DNA of 64,000 nucleotides, taken from contig NZ_CP011883.2 in the NCBI RefSeq assembly GCF_000340435.2, positions 4,171,766 to 4,235,765 on the forward strand. Reading direction: 5' to 3'. The stretch comes from Mycobacterium haemophilum DSM 44634 (GTDB lineage: Bacteria; Actinomycetota; Actinomycetes; Mycobacteriales; Mycobacteriaceae). The notes below the pieces were generated by a model that saw only the letters and a list, made by a program, of their open reading frames with translations, was not told the origin of the DNA and did not search any database. A program made the position numbers and the translations under genes. This document shows positions 42,543 to 51,700 of the stretch, in pieces; within the stretch, counting starts at the first letter, position 1; the number at the start of each line of letters is the position of its first letter.

Positions 42543-42836
42543 TTAGGCCATGAAGCCCTGTGCGATGTCAGCGTCGGTGGCCTGCGCGCTATCCATCGTG
42601 TTGTTCACGACCTGGCCATGCCGGCTCACTGTCTGGATAAGGCCTTCGAGCCCGTGCAACATCTGCTGCTGTGCATCGAAGAAGGTCAGTGCACCCTTGC
42701 CCCTGAAGTAGTCGGCCATTGCCTGAGTTCGCTGCAGGATGTCCTGATGAATTTCCATCAATTGAGCTGCCCGCTGCCCGACATCGGAGGCGAAAGCGCC
42801 GACGGCGGCGTAGTTATAGGTGATTTGATCGGTCAT
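42543..42836 (-). CDS. esxC: ESX-2 WXG100-like protein EsxC
   Basis: A 97-residue helical-hairpin protein (MTDQITYNYAAVGAFASDVG). The turn has FRG in place of the canonical WxG, followed by GALTFFDAQQQM, a family trait of EsxC. It is expected to dimerise with EsxD and be exported by ESX-2. It lies 61 nt downstream of esxD on the same strand. Confidence 0.92.
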   Translation of the reverse strand: MTDQITYNYAAVGAFASDVGQRAAQLMEIHQDILQRTQAMADYFRGKGALTFFDAQQQMLHGLEGLIQTVSRHGQVVNNTMDSAQATDADIAQGFMA

Positions 42837-42897
42837 GTCCGTAACTCCTTACGTGAAGATCTATCTACGACGTTGAGGATGTCTGCAGTGACCCGTG

Positions 42898-43230
42898 CTA
42901 GAGCGCTTGATTTCCCGAATCAAAGAGACCGGCGATGCCGTGCGCCGCGTCATCTTCATGCTGTTCCATGAGCAGCGCTGCCCGGCCAAGACCGTGAGCC
43001 AGCCTTTGACCTCCAGCGATGATTTGCTGAAGATCGTGTTCAATTTGACCCGCTGTCGCAAGCGACGTTGTCCCTGCTTTGCCGCTCCACGACACGACGT
43101 TGACGATGTCCTCGTGGCTACTCAGGTACTCGTTTGCGATTGCGGTCGCGGTTTGCAGGGCGGACTCGATGTGCTGCTGAGAAGTCCGCATCAACTCCGG
43201 TGACACTACTGTGGTACCGCTGTCTGACAT
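42898..43230 (-). CDS. esxD: ESX-2 WXG100-like protein EsxD
   Basis: A 110-residue partner of EsxC with WxG as VSWSG near residue 47 and a helical C terminus (LMEQHEDDAAHGIAGLF). The ATG at 43228-43230 is preferred because CGAGGAGAAACT lies immediately upstream and the N terminus then matches EsxD of M. tuberculosis (107 residues). The frame is open further up to 43305. In M. tuberculosis PPE69 lies upstream; here there is no further ESX-2 gene. Confidence 0.9.
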   Translation of the reverse strand: MSDSGTTVVSPELMRTSQQHIESALQTATAIANEYLSSHEDIVNVVSWSGKAGTTSLATAGQIEHDLQQIIAGGQRLAHGLGRAALLMEQHEDDAAHGIAGLFDSGNQAL

Positions 43231-43408
43231 AGTTTCTCCTCGGTTTTCGTCAGCTCCCGGGGCCGGGTGTTGCGTAAAGCTAAACCAATGGTGGCCAGCT
43301 GTCACTTCACTGCTTCCGAGGGCTGCACAAGGTCCGAACAGGCTGTTTAGTCGACACCAGAATTAACGGCCTGTCAACCAGTTGAGCGATATCCCGTGAC
43401 TCTGCCGG
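43231..43408. other. Junction where PPE69, PE36, eccC2, eccB2 and more would be expected
   Basis: Only 178 bases separate esxD from the Rv3906c-like gene. In M. tuberculosis the genes Rv3892c-Rv3905c lie between these two. No remnant of PE, PPE or FtsK-type sequence was recognised. It must hold the esxD-esxC promoter, but no clear -10/-35 pair stands out. Confidence 0.5.
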
Positions 43409-43927
43409 TTATAGGTTGCTGGCGCTGTCGGCGACGCCGTCGCCGTCGGTGTCGGTCAGCCGCACGTCCCACCGCCCATCGCCGTCGGTGTCGATGTACC
43501 CGGTTATGCCATCTTTCCCAGCACACATCACCCGGTCCGCCACCCCGTTACCGTCGGTATCGAGCAGTCGGTCATCGGCATGTCCTTGAACGTCGAAACC
43601 GTCGAAGTCGACCAGCGGACCGCCGGTGTGCTCGACACCGTCGAGTCCGAACCAGCGCACGTTCCCACTCCGATCTACGGCTACCGCCCAGGTCCCCGAT
43701 CCGTTGTCGGTGAAGAAGCTTTCCGGGGTGCCGTCGTTGTCAAGGTCGAGCACGGCATGATCGGCCACTCCGTCACCGTCGACGTCGACCAACGCGTCGT
43801 CGTGTAGCCCGTCACCGTCGAGATCCAGGCTGATCGCATCGAGCCGACCGTCTCCGTCTAGATCGAGGTCGAGCGGGCGGTTCCAGATGGCCGCCGTGCC
43901 ATCGTCATTGGCCGCGCAGTACTCCAC
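43409..43927 (-). CDS. Acidic Ca-binding-repeat protein (Rv3906c-like)
   Basis: A 172-residue protein made almost entirely of Asp-rich repeats of the type D(L/V)DGDGxxDxxxxD, such as LDLDGDGRLDAISLDLDGDG and DTDGDGRWDVRLTDTDGDG, resembling EF-hand-like or thrombospondin type-3 calcium loops. There is no signal peptide. The central part (SFFTDNGSGTWAVAVDRSG) has an aromatic beta-type pattern. The function is unknown; calcium binding is inferred from the repeats. It lies 24 nt downstream of pcnA on the same strand and may share its transcript. Confidence 0.82.
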   Translation of the reverse strand: MEYCAANDDGTAAIWNRPLDLDLDGDGRLDAISLDLDGDGLHDDALVDVDGDGVADHAVLDLDNDGTPESFFTDNGSGTWAVAVDRSGNVRWFGLDGVEHTGGPLVDFDGFDVQGHADDRLLDTDGNGVADRVMCAGKDGITGYIDTDGDGRWDVRLTDTDGDGVADSASNL

Positions 43928-43951
43928 GGCTATTCCGACGCTTCGGAGGCG

Positions 43952-45406
43952 TTACGGGTTCCCTTGCGATTGCCGGGTTTTCCACCAGGCCAGCAGCTCC
44001 GCGGTGGCCTCCTCGTTGGTCAGCGGCCCGCGGTCTAGCCGCAGTTCCTTCAGAAAACGCCACGCTTCGCCGACTTGCGGGCCGGCCGGGATGTCCAGCA
44101 GCGCCATGATCTGGTTGCCGTCCAGATCGGGGCGCACTCGGGCCAGATCTTCCTGCGCGGCCAACTCGGTGATCCGGGCTTCCAGCCGGTCATAGCTGGC
44201 CTGCAGTCGGGCGGCCCGGCGCTGGTTGCGGGTCGTGCAGTCGGCGCGCACCAGCTTGTGCAGCCTCGACAACAGAGGCCCGGCATCGGTGACGTAGCGG
44301 CGCACCGCCGAATCGGTCCACTTTCCCTCACCGTAGCCGTGGAACCGCAGATGTAGATACACCAACTGCGAGACGTCGTCGACCAGCTGTTTGGCGTACT
44401 TCAACGCGCGCATCCGTTTCCGGACCATCTTGGCGCCGACCACCTCGTGGTGGTGGAAGCTCACGCCGCCGTTCGGCTCGTGGCGTCGGGTGGCAGGCTT
44501 GCCGATGTCATGCAGCAGCGCCGCCCAGCGCAGCACCAAGTCCGGGCCGTCATCTTCTAGCGCGATCGCCTGGCGCAGCACGGTCAGCGAATGCTGGTAG
44601 ACGTCCTTGTGTTGGTGGTGTTCATCGATGGCCATCCGCATGCCCCCGATTTCGGGCAGCACCACCTCACCCATCCCGGTCTGTACCAGCAGATCGATAC
44701 CGGCCGCCGGGTCGTTGCCAAGCAGCAGCTTGTCCAGTTCGGCGGACACCCGCTCGGCGCTGATGCGGGCCAGCTGCGGGGCCATCTCTTCGATCGCTGC
44801 GAGCACCGGCGCGGCGGCGGTGAAGCCGAGTTGGGCGACGAATCGCGCGGCGCGCAGCATCCGCAATGGGTCGTCGCCGAACGACACCGATGGGGCAGCC
44901 GGGGTCTCCAGCACTCGGGCCCGCAGCGCGGCCAAACCGCCTAGCGGATCAAGGAATTCGCCCGGCCCGCCGGAGGTGATGCGCACAGCCATCGCGTTTA
45001 CCGTGAAGTCGCGGCGCACCAAATCGTCGTCGAGGCGGTCACCGAACCGCACCTCTGGATTGCGCGACACTTGGTCATAGCGGTCCGCCCGGAACGTGGT
45101 GATCTCCAGGCGATAGTCGTCCTTGCCGACCCCGATGGTGCCGAACTCGATGCCCGTCTCCCACACGTGGTCGGCCCACCGCCGCACAATTTGTTGCACC
45201 TGCTCGGGGCGCGCGTCGGTGGCGAAATCAAGGTCAGGCGAGTTCAACCTGCCCAGCAGGGCGTCCCGCACCGAACCGCCCACCAGGTACAACTCGTGGC
45301 CTGCGGCTGCGAACGCCGAGCCGAGGTCACGCAACACCGGGGTGTGCCGGTTCAGGGCGACCGCGGCGACGGTCAGCAGGTCAGCATCCTGGGCGGCTTC
45401 AGGCAC
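43952..45406 (-). CDS. pcnA: tRNA nucleotidyltransferase / poly(A) polymerase-family protein PcnA
   Basis: A 484-residue class II nucleotidyltransferase that adds or repairs the CCA end of tRNAs. The head domain has the GGSVRD motif in YLVGGSVRDALLGRL and the catalytic DLDFATD; the next motif, RRDFTVNAMAV, is present. A C-terminal HD domain carries LLHDIGKPATR and HHHEVVGAKM. GTG start. It is divergent from mutT4, as in M. tuberculosis (Rv3907c, 480 residues). Confidence 0.94.
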   Translation of the reverse strand: MPEAAQDADLLTVAAVALNRHTPVLRDLGSAFAAAGHELYLVGGSVRDALLGRLNSPDLDFATDARPEQVQQIVRRWADHVWETGIEFGTIGVGKDDYRLEITTFRADRYDQVSRNPEVRFGDRLDDDLVRRDFTVNAMAVRITSGGPGEFLDPLGGLAALRARVLETPAAPSVSFGDDPLRMLRAARFVAQLGFTAAAPVLAAIEEMAPQLARISAERVSAELDKLLLGNDPAAGIDLLVQTGMGEVVLPEIGGMRMAIDEHHQHKDVYQHSLTVLRQAIALEDDGPDLVLRWAALLHDIGKPATRRHEPNGGVSFHHHEVVGAKMVRKRMRALKYAKQLVDDVSQLVYLHLRFHGYGEGKWTDSAVRRYVTDAGPLLSRLHKLVRADCTTRNQRRAARLQASYDRLEARITELAAQEDLARVRPDLDGNQIMALLDIPAGPQVGEAWRFLKELRLDRGPLTNEEATAELLAWWKTRQSQGNP

Positions 45407-45417
45407 GTTCGATCAGC

Positions 45418-45470
45418 CTAGCCGGCGACGATGCGCACCGCGAAGCGGTGTGAGGAGGAGCTGGCAATTC
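45418..45470 (+). repeat. Degenerate MIRU-like element between pcnA and mutT4
   Basis: GCCGGCGACGATGC followed by a diverged middle and TGAGGAGGAGC matches the MIRU core seen between eccCa1 and eccCb1. Single copy, not translated into a linked peptide. The remaining intergenic DNA to 45647 has no other recognised feature beyond the divergent promoters it must contain. Confidence 0.5.
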
Positions 45471-45647
45471 AGACCGAGCCGGCGACCCGAAACATCCGAG
45501 CGGGCCAGCCCAGCGCGCTGCGGAGCCCGCAATGGGGACCCAGCCGGCCCACCAACTGGCCCAGCCATCAGCTTGCTGCGCCGCAGCGCACCGGACTAGC
45601 GGCGCGCATGTCCTGAAGACCGGCTCGTGCCAGCTACTATCGCTTGG

Positions 45648-46382
45648 GTGTCGGATGGCGAACAAGCCAAACCACGTCGGCGCCGAGGGCGGCGGCGCGG
45701 TCGTGGTGCCGCGCGTTCGGCCGAGGACCACACCGACCGACAAGCGGCCAGCGACGCAACCACGACAAAACCACGCCGAAACCGTTCACCACGTCGCGTG
45801 CCCGAACGGCTGCGCACGGTGCACGAAACGTCCGCCGGGGGTTTGGTCATCGACGGTATCGACGGGCCACGCGACGCGCAGGTTGCGGCCCTGATTGGTC
45901 GCATCGATCGGCGGGGGCGGATGCTGTGGTCGCTGCCCAAGGGCCATATCGAGCAGGGCGAGACCGCGGAGCAGACCGCCATCCGTGAGGTCGCCGAGGA
46001 GACCGGAATCCGCGGCAGCGTGCTCGCTGCGCTGGGACGCATCGACTACTGGTTCGTCACCGACGGTTGTCGGGTGCACAAGACGGTGCACCACTATTTG
46101 ATGCGCTTTTCTGGTGGCGAGCTGTCCGACGACGACCTCGAGGTCGCCGAGGTTGCTTGGGTGCCGATGCGGGAACTGCCGTCCCGCCTGGCCTACGCCG
46201 ACGAACGCCGCCTGGCCGAAGTCGCCGACGAGTTGATCGACAAACTGCAGACCGGCGGTCCAGCCGCGCTGCCACCGCTGCCGCCCAGCTCGCCTCGGCG
46301 ACGGCCGCAGACGCATTCCCGCACGCGTCATTCCAACAACTCCGCAGCCAGCCGGAAGAATGGTCACGGGCCGGGGCCGTGA
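45648..46382 (+). CDS. mutT4: Nudix hydrolase MutT4
   Basis: A 244-residue protein. The Nudix box is complete: GHIEQGETAEQTAIREVAEE followed by TGI. An Arg-rich N-terminal 40 residues and a Pro/Arg-rich C-terminal tail flank the hydrolase domain. MutT-type enzymes sanitise oxidised nucleotides; the true substrate of MutT4 is not settled. The GTG at 45648 is chosen to match the SDGEQAKPRRRRG start of orthologues. It overlaps the next gene by 4 nt (GTGA). Confidence 0.9.
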   Translation: MSDGEQAKPRRRRGRRRGRGAARSAEDHTDRQAASDATTTKPRRNRSPRRVPERLRTVHETSAGGLVIDGIDGPRDAQVAALIGRIDRRGRMLWSLPKGHIEQGETAEQTAIREVAEETGIRGSVLAALGRIDYWFVTDGCRVHKTVHHYLMRFSGGELSDDDLEVAEVAWVPMRELPSRLAYADERRLAEVADELIDKLQTGGPAALPPLPPSSPRRRPQTHSRTRHSNNSAASRKNGHGPGP

Positions 46383-48784
46383 CCGCACCAAGACTCTGGT
46401 TGGCGGGCGTGCTGCGCGTTGCCGTAGTGGTCGGCATCGTGGCCAGTTTTGCGGTGCTGCTCGTCGCACCCGCCGCCACGCCGCACGCAGCAGCGGACGA
46501 GCCCGGGGCCACGCCGTTTGTCCGTGTCCGCATCGACAAGGTAACCCCGGACGTCGTCACCACGTCGAGCGAACCCGTCGTCACCGTTAGCGGCGTAGTC
46601 ACGAACATTGGCGATCGCCCAGTTCGCGACGTGATGGTCCGGCTTGAACACGCGTCGGCCGTCACATCGTCAGTGGTGTTGCGTACCTCCCTGGATAACG
46701 GCACCGACCAGTTCCGGCCTGCCGCGAACTTCGTCACGGTGGCCGAGGAATTGCAGCGCGGACAAGAGACCGGCTTTACCCTCTCTGTCCCGATCCGCTC
46801 GACGACCAAGCCGTCGATGGCCATCGACCAGCCCGGGATCTACCCGGTCCTGGTCAACGTCAACGGAACACCCGATTACGGCGCACCGGCCCGGCTCGAC
46901 AACGCGCGGTTTCTGTTGCCCGTCGTCGGCGTGCCCCCTGCCCAATCCCCCGATAAACCGAACGCGTTGGACTCCGCCGTCGCGCCAGACACCACGAAAC
47001 CCGTGTGGATCACCATGCTGTGGCCGTTGGCCGACCGGCCTCGGTTGTCGCCCGGCGCGCCCGGTGGAACCATTCCGGTCCGGCTAGTCGACGACGACTT
47101 GGCGAGCTCACTGGCCCCCGGAGGCCGGCTGGACATCCTTTTGACTGCGGCCGAGACCGCCACCGGCCGCGACGTCGACCCCGACGGTGCCGTCAGCCGG
47201 GCACTGTGCCTGGCAGTCGATCCGGATCTGCTCGTCACCGTCAACGCAATGACCGGCGGCTACGTCGTATCCGACTCGCCCGGCGGCCCAGCGCAGCAAC
47301 CGGGCACCCCGGCACACCCGGGCACCGGTCAGGCCGCCGCGGTCATCTGGCTGAACCGGTTGCGTGCGCTGGCGCACCGGATGTGCGTGGCGCCTCTGCC
47401 CTACGCGCAAACCGACCTGGACGCCGTGCAACGCGTTAACGATCCAGGGCTCAGCGCGGCCGCCACCACCAACGTCGGCGACATCATCGACCACATTCTG
47501 GATGTCACCTCCATCCGCGGCGTCACCGTGCTGCCCGACGGCCCGTTGACCAGCCGCGTGGTCGACCTGCTGAACGCCAACAACAGCACCGTCGCGATCG
47601 CGGCTGCCGATTTTTCGGCCCAGGAGTCCACCAGCGAGTCCGTCGTCGATGTCGACACCGCGCCTCGGCGGTTGTCCCCGCGGGTGGTGGTCGCACCGTT
47701 CGACCCGGCCGTCGGCGCCGCACTGGCCGCCGCGGGGACCGACCCCATCGTTCCGACCTATCTGGACTCTTCGCTCAATGTCCGGATCGTCCATGATTCG
47801 GACACCGCTCGCCGCCAAGACGCCCTGGGCTCCATGTTGTGGCGCGCCTTGGAGCGAGACGCCGCACCGCGCAGCCAGATACTGGTGCCACCGGCGTCGT
47901 GGCACCTGCAGGCCGACGACGCCCAGATCATGCTGACCACGCTGGGCACTGCGATCCGGTCCGGTCTAGCAGTGGCGCGACCGCTGCCGGCGGTGATCGC
48001 CGACACCGCGGCGCGCACCGAGCCACCCGAGCCGGTGGGCGCCTACGCGTCCGCACGTGGCCGGTTCACTGACGACATCACCGCCGACATCGCCGGGCAA
48101 GTTGGCCGACTGTGGGGACTGACCTCAGCGTTGACCGCCGACGACCGCACCGGGCTGACCGGCGTCCAATACACCGCGCCGCTGCGCGAGGACATGCTGC
48201 GTGCCTTGAGCCAATCGGAACCGCCCGATACCCGCAACGGATTGGCTCAGCAACGGCTAGCTGTCGTCAGCAAGACGATCAATGACCTCATTGGGGCGGT
48301 AACAATCGTCAACCCGGGCGGCTCCTACACCCTGGCCACCGAACACAGTCCCCTCCCGCTGGCGCTGCACAACGGCCTCGCTGTTCCCATCCGAGTTCGC
48401 CTGCAGGTCGACGCGCCCCCCGGGATGACCGTGACTGACGTCGGTCAGATCGAGCTGCCGCCCGGCTACCTGCCGCTGCGGGTACCGATCGAAGTCAACT
48501 TCACCCAACGGGTCGCTGTCGACGTCGCGCTGCGCACCCCGGATGGCATGCGACTGGGCGAGCCGGTGCGGTTGTCGGTGCACTCCAACGCCTACGGCAA
48601 GGTGCTGTTCGCGATCACTTTGACCGCGGCCGCGGTGTTGGTGCTCCTGGCCGGAAGGCGGCTATGGCACCGCTTCCGCGGCCAACCCGATCGCGCCGAC
48701 CTGGACCGGCCCGGCCCGCCCGCCGCAGTCGCCCACCCGCGGCACCGGGACGACGACCGGGTCGATGAAGAGAACCGGGTATGA
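46379..48784 (+). CDS. DUF6049-type membrane-anchored protein (Rv3909-like)
   Basis: An 801-residue protein with a signal-anchor at residues 5-35 (LWLAGVLRVAVVVGIVASFA), a large extracytoplasmic region, and a C-terminal transmembrane helix (VLFAITLTAAAVLVLLAG) with a short basic, charged tail. The start is GTG overlapping the mutT4 stop. The function is unknown. Its fixed position before the MurJ homologue in mycobacteria suggests a role in envelope assembly. The longer open frame upstream of the GTG lies antisense to nothing useful and overlaps mutT4, so it was not used. Confidence 0.87.
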   Translation: MTAPRLWLAGVLRVAVVVGIVASFAVLLVAPAATPHAAADEPGATPFVRVRIDKVTPDVVTTSSEPVVTVSGVVTNIGDRPVRDVMVRLEHASAVTSSVVLRTSLDNGTDQFRPAANFVTVAEELQRGQETGFTLSVPIRSTTKPSMAIDQPGIYPVLVNVNGTPDYGAPARLDNARFLLPVVGVPPAQSPDKPNALDSAVAPDTTKPVWITMLWPLADRPRLSPGAPGGTIPVRLVDDDLASSLAPGGRLDILLTAAETATGRDVDPDGAVSRALCLAVDPDLLVTVNAMTGGYVVSDSPGGPAQQPGTPAHPGTGQAAAVIWLNRLRALAHRMCVAPLPYAQTDLDAVQRVNDPGLSAAATTNVGDIIDHILDVTSIRGVTVLPDGPLTSRVVDLLNANNSTVAIAAADFSAQESTSESVVDVDTAPRRLSPRVVVAPFDPAVGAALAAAGTDPIVPTYLDSSLNVRIVHDSDTARRQDALGSMLWRALERDAAPRSQILVPPASWHLQADDAQIMLTTLGTAIRSGLAVARPLPAVIADTAARTEPPEPVGAYASARGRFTDDITADIAGQVGRLWGLTSALTADDRTGLTGVQYTAPLREDMLRALSQSEPPDTRNGLAQQRLAVVSKTINDLIGAVTIVNPGGSYTLATEHSPLPLALHNGLAVPIRVRLQVDAPPGMTVTDVGQIELPPGYLPLRVPIEVNFTQRVAVDVALRTPDGMRLGEPVRLSVHSNAYGKVLFAITLTAAAVLVLLAGRRLWHRFRGQPDRADLDRPGPPAAVAHPRHRDDDRVDEENRV

Positions 48785-51700
48785 AACCCGCCCCCCGCCG
48801 GACCCCGTCACAACCGGCGCAGCAACTGACCCCTGCGGTGCGTCCGGGTCGGGAGCTGTCCGCGCGGCAACCCGAACTGTCTGACGCCGCGCTGGTTTCG
48901 CGGTCGTGGGCGATGGCATTCGCAACACTGATCAGCCGGATCACCGGCTTCGCCCGGATTGTGCTGCTGGCCGCCATCCTGGGCGCCGCGCTGTCCAGCG
49001 CTTTCTCGGTGGCCAATCAGTTGCCGAATCTGGTTGCTGCGCTGGTGCTAGAGGCAACGTTCACCGCGATCTTCGTGCCTGTGCTGGCCCGCGCCGAACA
49101 TAGCGACCCCGACGGCGGCGCGGCGTTCGTGCGGCGGCTAGTCACCTTGACGACCACGCTGCTGCTGCTCGCCACAGCGTTATCGGTGCTGGCCGCGCCC
49201 CTGCTGGTGCGGTTGATGCTCGGCCGGAACCCACAGGTCAACGAGCCCCTGACCACCGCCTTCGCCTACCTACTGCTGCCGCAGGTCCTCGCCTATGGCT
49301 TGTCGTCGGTATTCATGGCAATCCTGAACACCCGCAACGTATTCGGACCGCCGGCATGGGCGCCCGTCGTCAACAACGTCGTCGCGATCGCGACCCTGGC
49401 CGGATATCTAGCGGCCCCCGGTGAGCTTTCAGTCGATCCCGTCCGGATGGGTAACGCCAAGCTGCTGGTGCTCGGGATCGGAACGACCGCAGGGGTATTC
49501 GCGCAGGCCGCGGTGCTGCTGGTGGCGCTTGGCCGTGAGCACATCAGCCTGCGCCCGCTGTGGGGCCTCGATCAGCGGCTCAAACGTTTCGGCGCGATGG
49601 CCGCCGCGATGGTGCTCTACGTGCTGATCAGTCAACTCGGCCTGGTGGTCACCAACCAGATCGCCAGCACGGCAGCGGCTTCCGGCCCCGCGATCTACAA
49701 CTACACCTGGCTGGTCCTGATGCTGCCGTTCGGCATGATCGGGGTGACAGTGCTGACCGTGGTAATGCCGCGGCTAAGCCGCAACGCCGCCGCCAACGAC
49801 ACTCCGGCCATGCTCGCCGACCTGTCGCTGGCCACCCGACTGACGTTGATCACACTCATCCCGACGGTGGCGTTCATGACCGTCGGTGGGCCGGCGATGG
49901 GTAGCGCACTGTTTGCATACGGCCATTTCGGCGAGGTCGACGCCGGGTACCTGGGTGCCGCGATCGCATTGTCGGCGTTCACCTTGATCCCGTACGGGCT
50001 GGTGCTGTTGCAGCTGCGCGTGTTCTACGCCCGCGAGCAGCCCTGGACACCGATCGTGATCATCGTCGTCATCACGGCCGTCAAGGTCATCGGCTCCGTG
50101 CTGGCCCCCTACCTCACCAGTAACCCTGAGCTGGTCGCCGGCTACCTCGGGATGGCAAACGGTCTCGGATTTGTGGCCGGCGCGATCGTCGGCTACCACC
50201 TGCTGCGGCGCGCACTGCTGCCCGCCGGTGGGCACCTGGTCGGCGTCGGCGAGGTGCGGACCATCCTGGTGACGATCGCCGCGTCGTTGCTGGCCGGTCT
50301 GGTTGCCCACGTAGCCGATCGGCTGCTGCGGCTAGACGAGTTGACCGTGCACGGTGGCGGTGCGGGCTCGTTGCTGCGATTGACGGTGCTGGCGAGCATC
50401 ATGCTGCCGATCATGGCCGCGGTAATGCTTCGCGGCCACGTCCCCGAGGCGCGCGCGGCACTGGGCGCCGTCAGGGGCCGGATCACGAGCCGGAGCCCGG
50501 CGGCGAGGCTGCGGAAAGCGGCTGCACCAGATCAATCGTCCCGGCCCATCCCAGTCACGTACCCTGAGCAGAGCAATTCGTCACCGCCGGGGGTAAATGC
50601 GGTCCAGGAGCCGATCCGGCGCAGGCCTCCGGCGGGGGTGGCCAACGCTCGGATAGCGAAAGGACCGGAGGTGACCGACCGCCCAGTGGAGAGCGCCTCA
50701 TCACGTTCGGCGTCAGACACCGAGCTACCCTCTGAGCTGCCCGGGCCGGTTGCCGACAACGTCGAGCCCGATATTTCAGCCCACGTCGAACCTGAGCGGG
50801 TCGCGCCGCCACACCCGTCTGACCAGCCGAACGGCGATTTCCCGGCCGATCCCGCCCGCGGGCCGATTCCATTCGACGCGCCCCGCGAACGGGCCGGGGA
50901 ACCGTCATCGCCGCCTGACGACGTTCACTTGGTACCCGGCGCCCGTATCGCCGGTGGCCGCTATCGGCTGTTGGTCTTCCACGGCGGCGCACCTCCCCTA
51001 CAGTTCTGGCAGGCGCTAGACACGGCGCTGGATCGGCAGGTGGCGCTGACTTTCGTTGACCCGGACGGGGCCCTGCCCGGCGATGTGCTGCAAGAAACCC
51101 TGTCCCGGACCTTGCGGCTCAGCCGGATCGACAAGCCCGGTGTCGCCCGAGTGCTCGACGTCGTCCACACCGGTTCCGGCGGCTTGGTGGTCTCCGAGTG
51201 GATCCGCGGCGGTTCATTGCAAGAGGTTGCCGACACCTCACCGTCGCCCGTCGGCGCCATCCGGGCGATGCAATCGTTGGCCGCCGCCGCTGACGCGGCG
51301 CATCGCGCCGGTGTCGCCCTGTCGATCGACCACCCCAGCCGGGTGCGCGTCAGCATCGAGGGCGATGTCGTGCTGGCCTACCCGGCGACGATGCCCGACG
51401 CCAACCCGCAGGCCGACATTCGCGGAATCGGAGCGACACTGTATGCCCTGCTGGTCAACCGGTGGCCACTGCCGGAGGCCGGGGTGCGTAGCGGCCTGGC
51501 GCCAGCCCAGCGAGATGCCGCCGGCCAACCCGTCGAACCCACCGTGATCGATCAGGGCATCCCCTTCCAGATCTCCGCGGTCGCTGTCCGCGCTGTTCAA
51601 GAAGATGGCGGGATACGCAGTGCATCAACACTTTTGAACCTGCTGCAGCAGGCGACAGCGGTGGCCGACCGCACCGAGGTACTCGGTCCGATCGACGACG

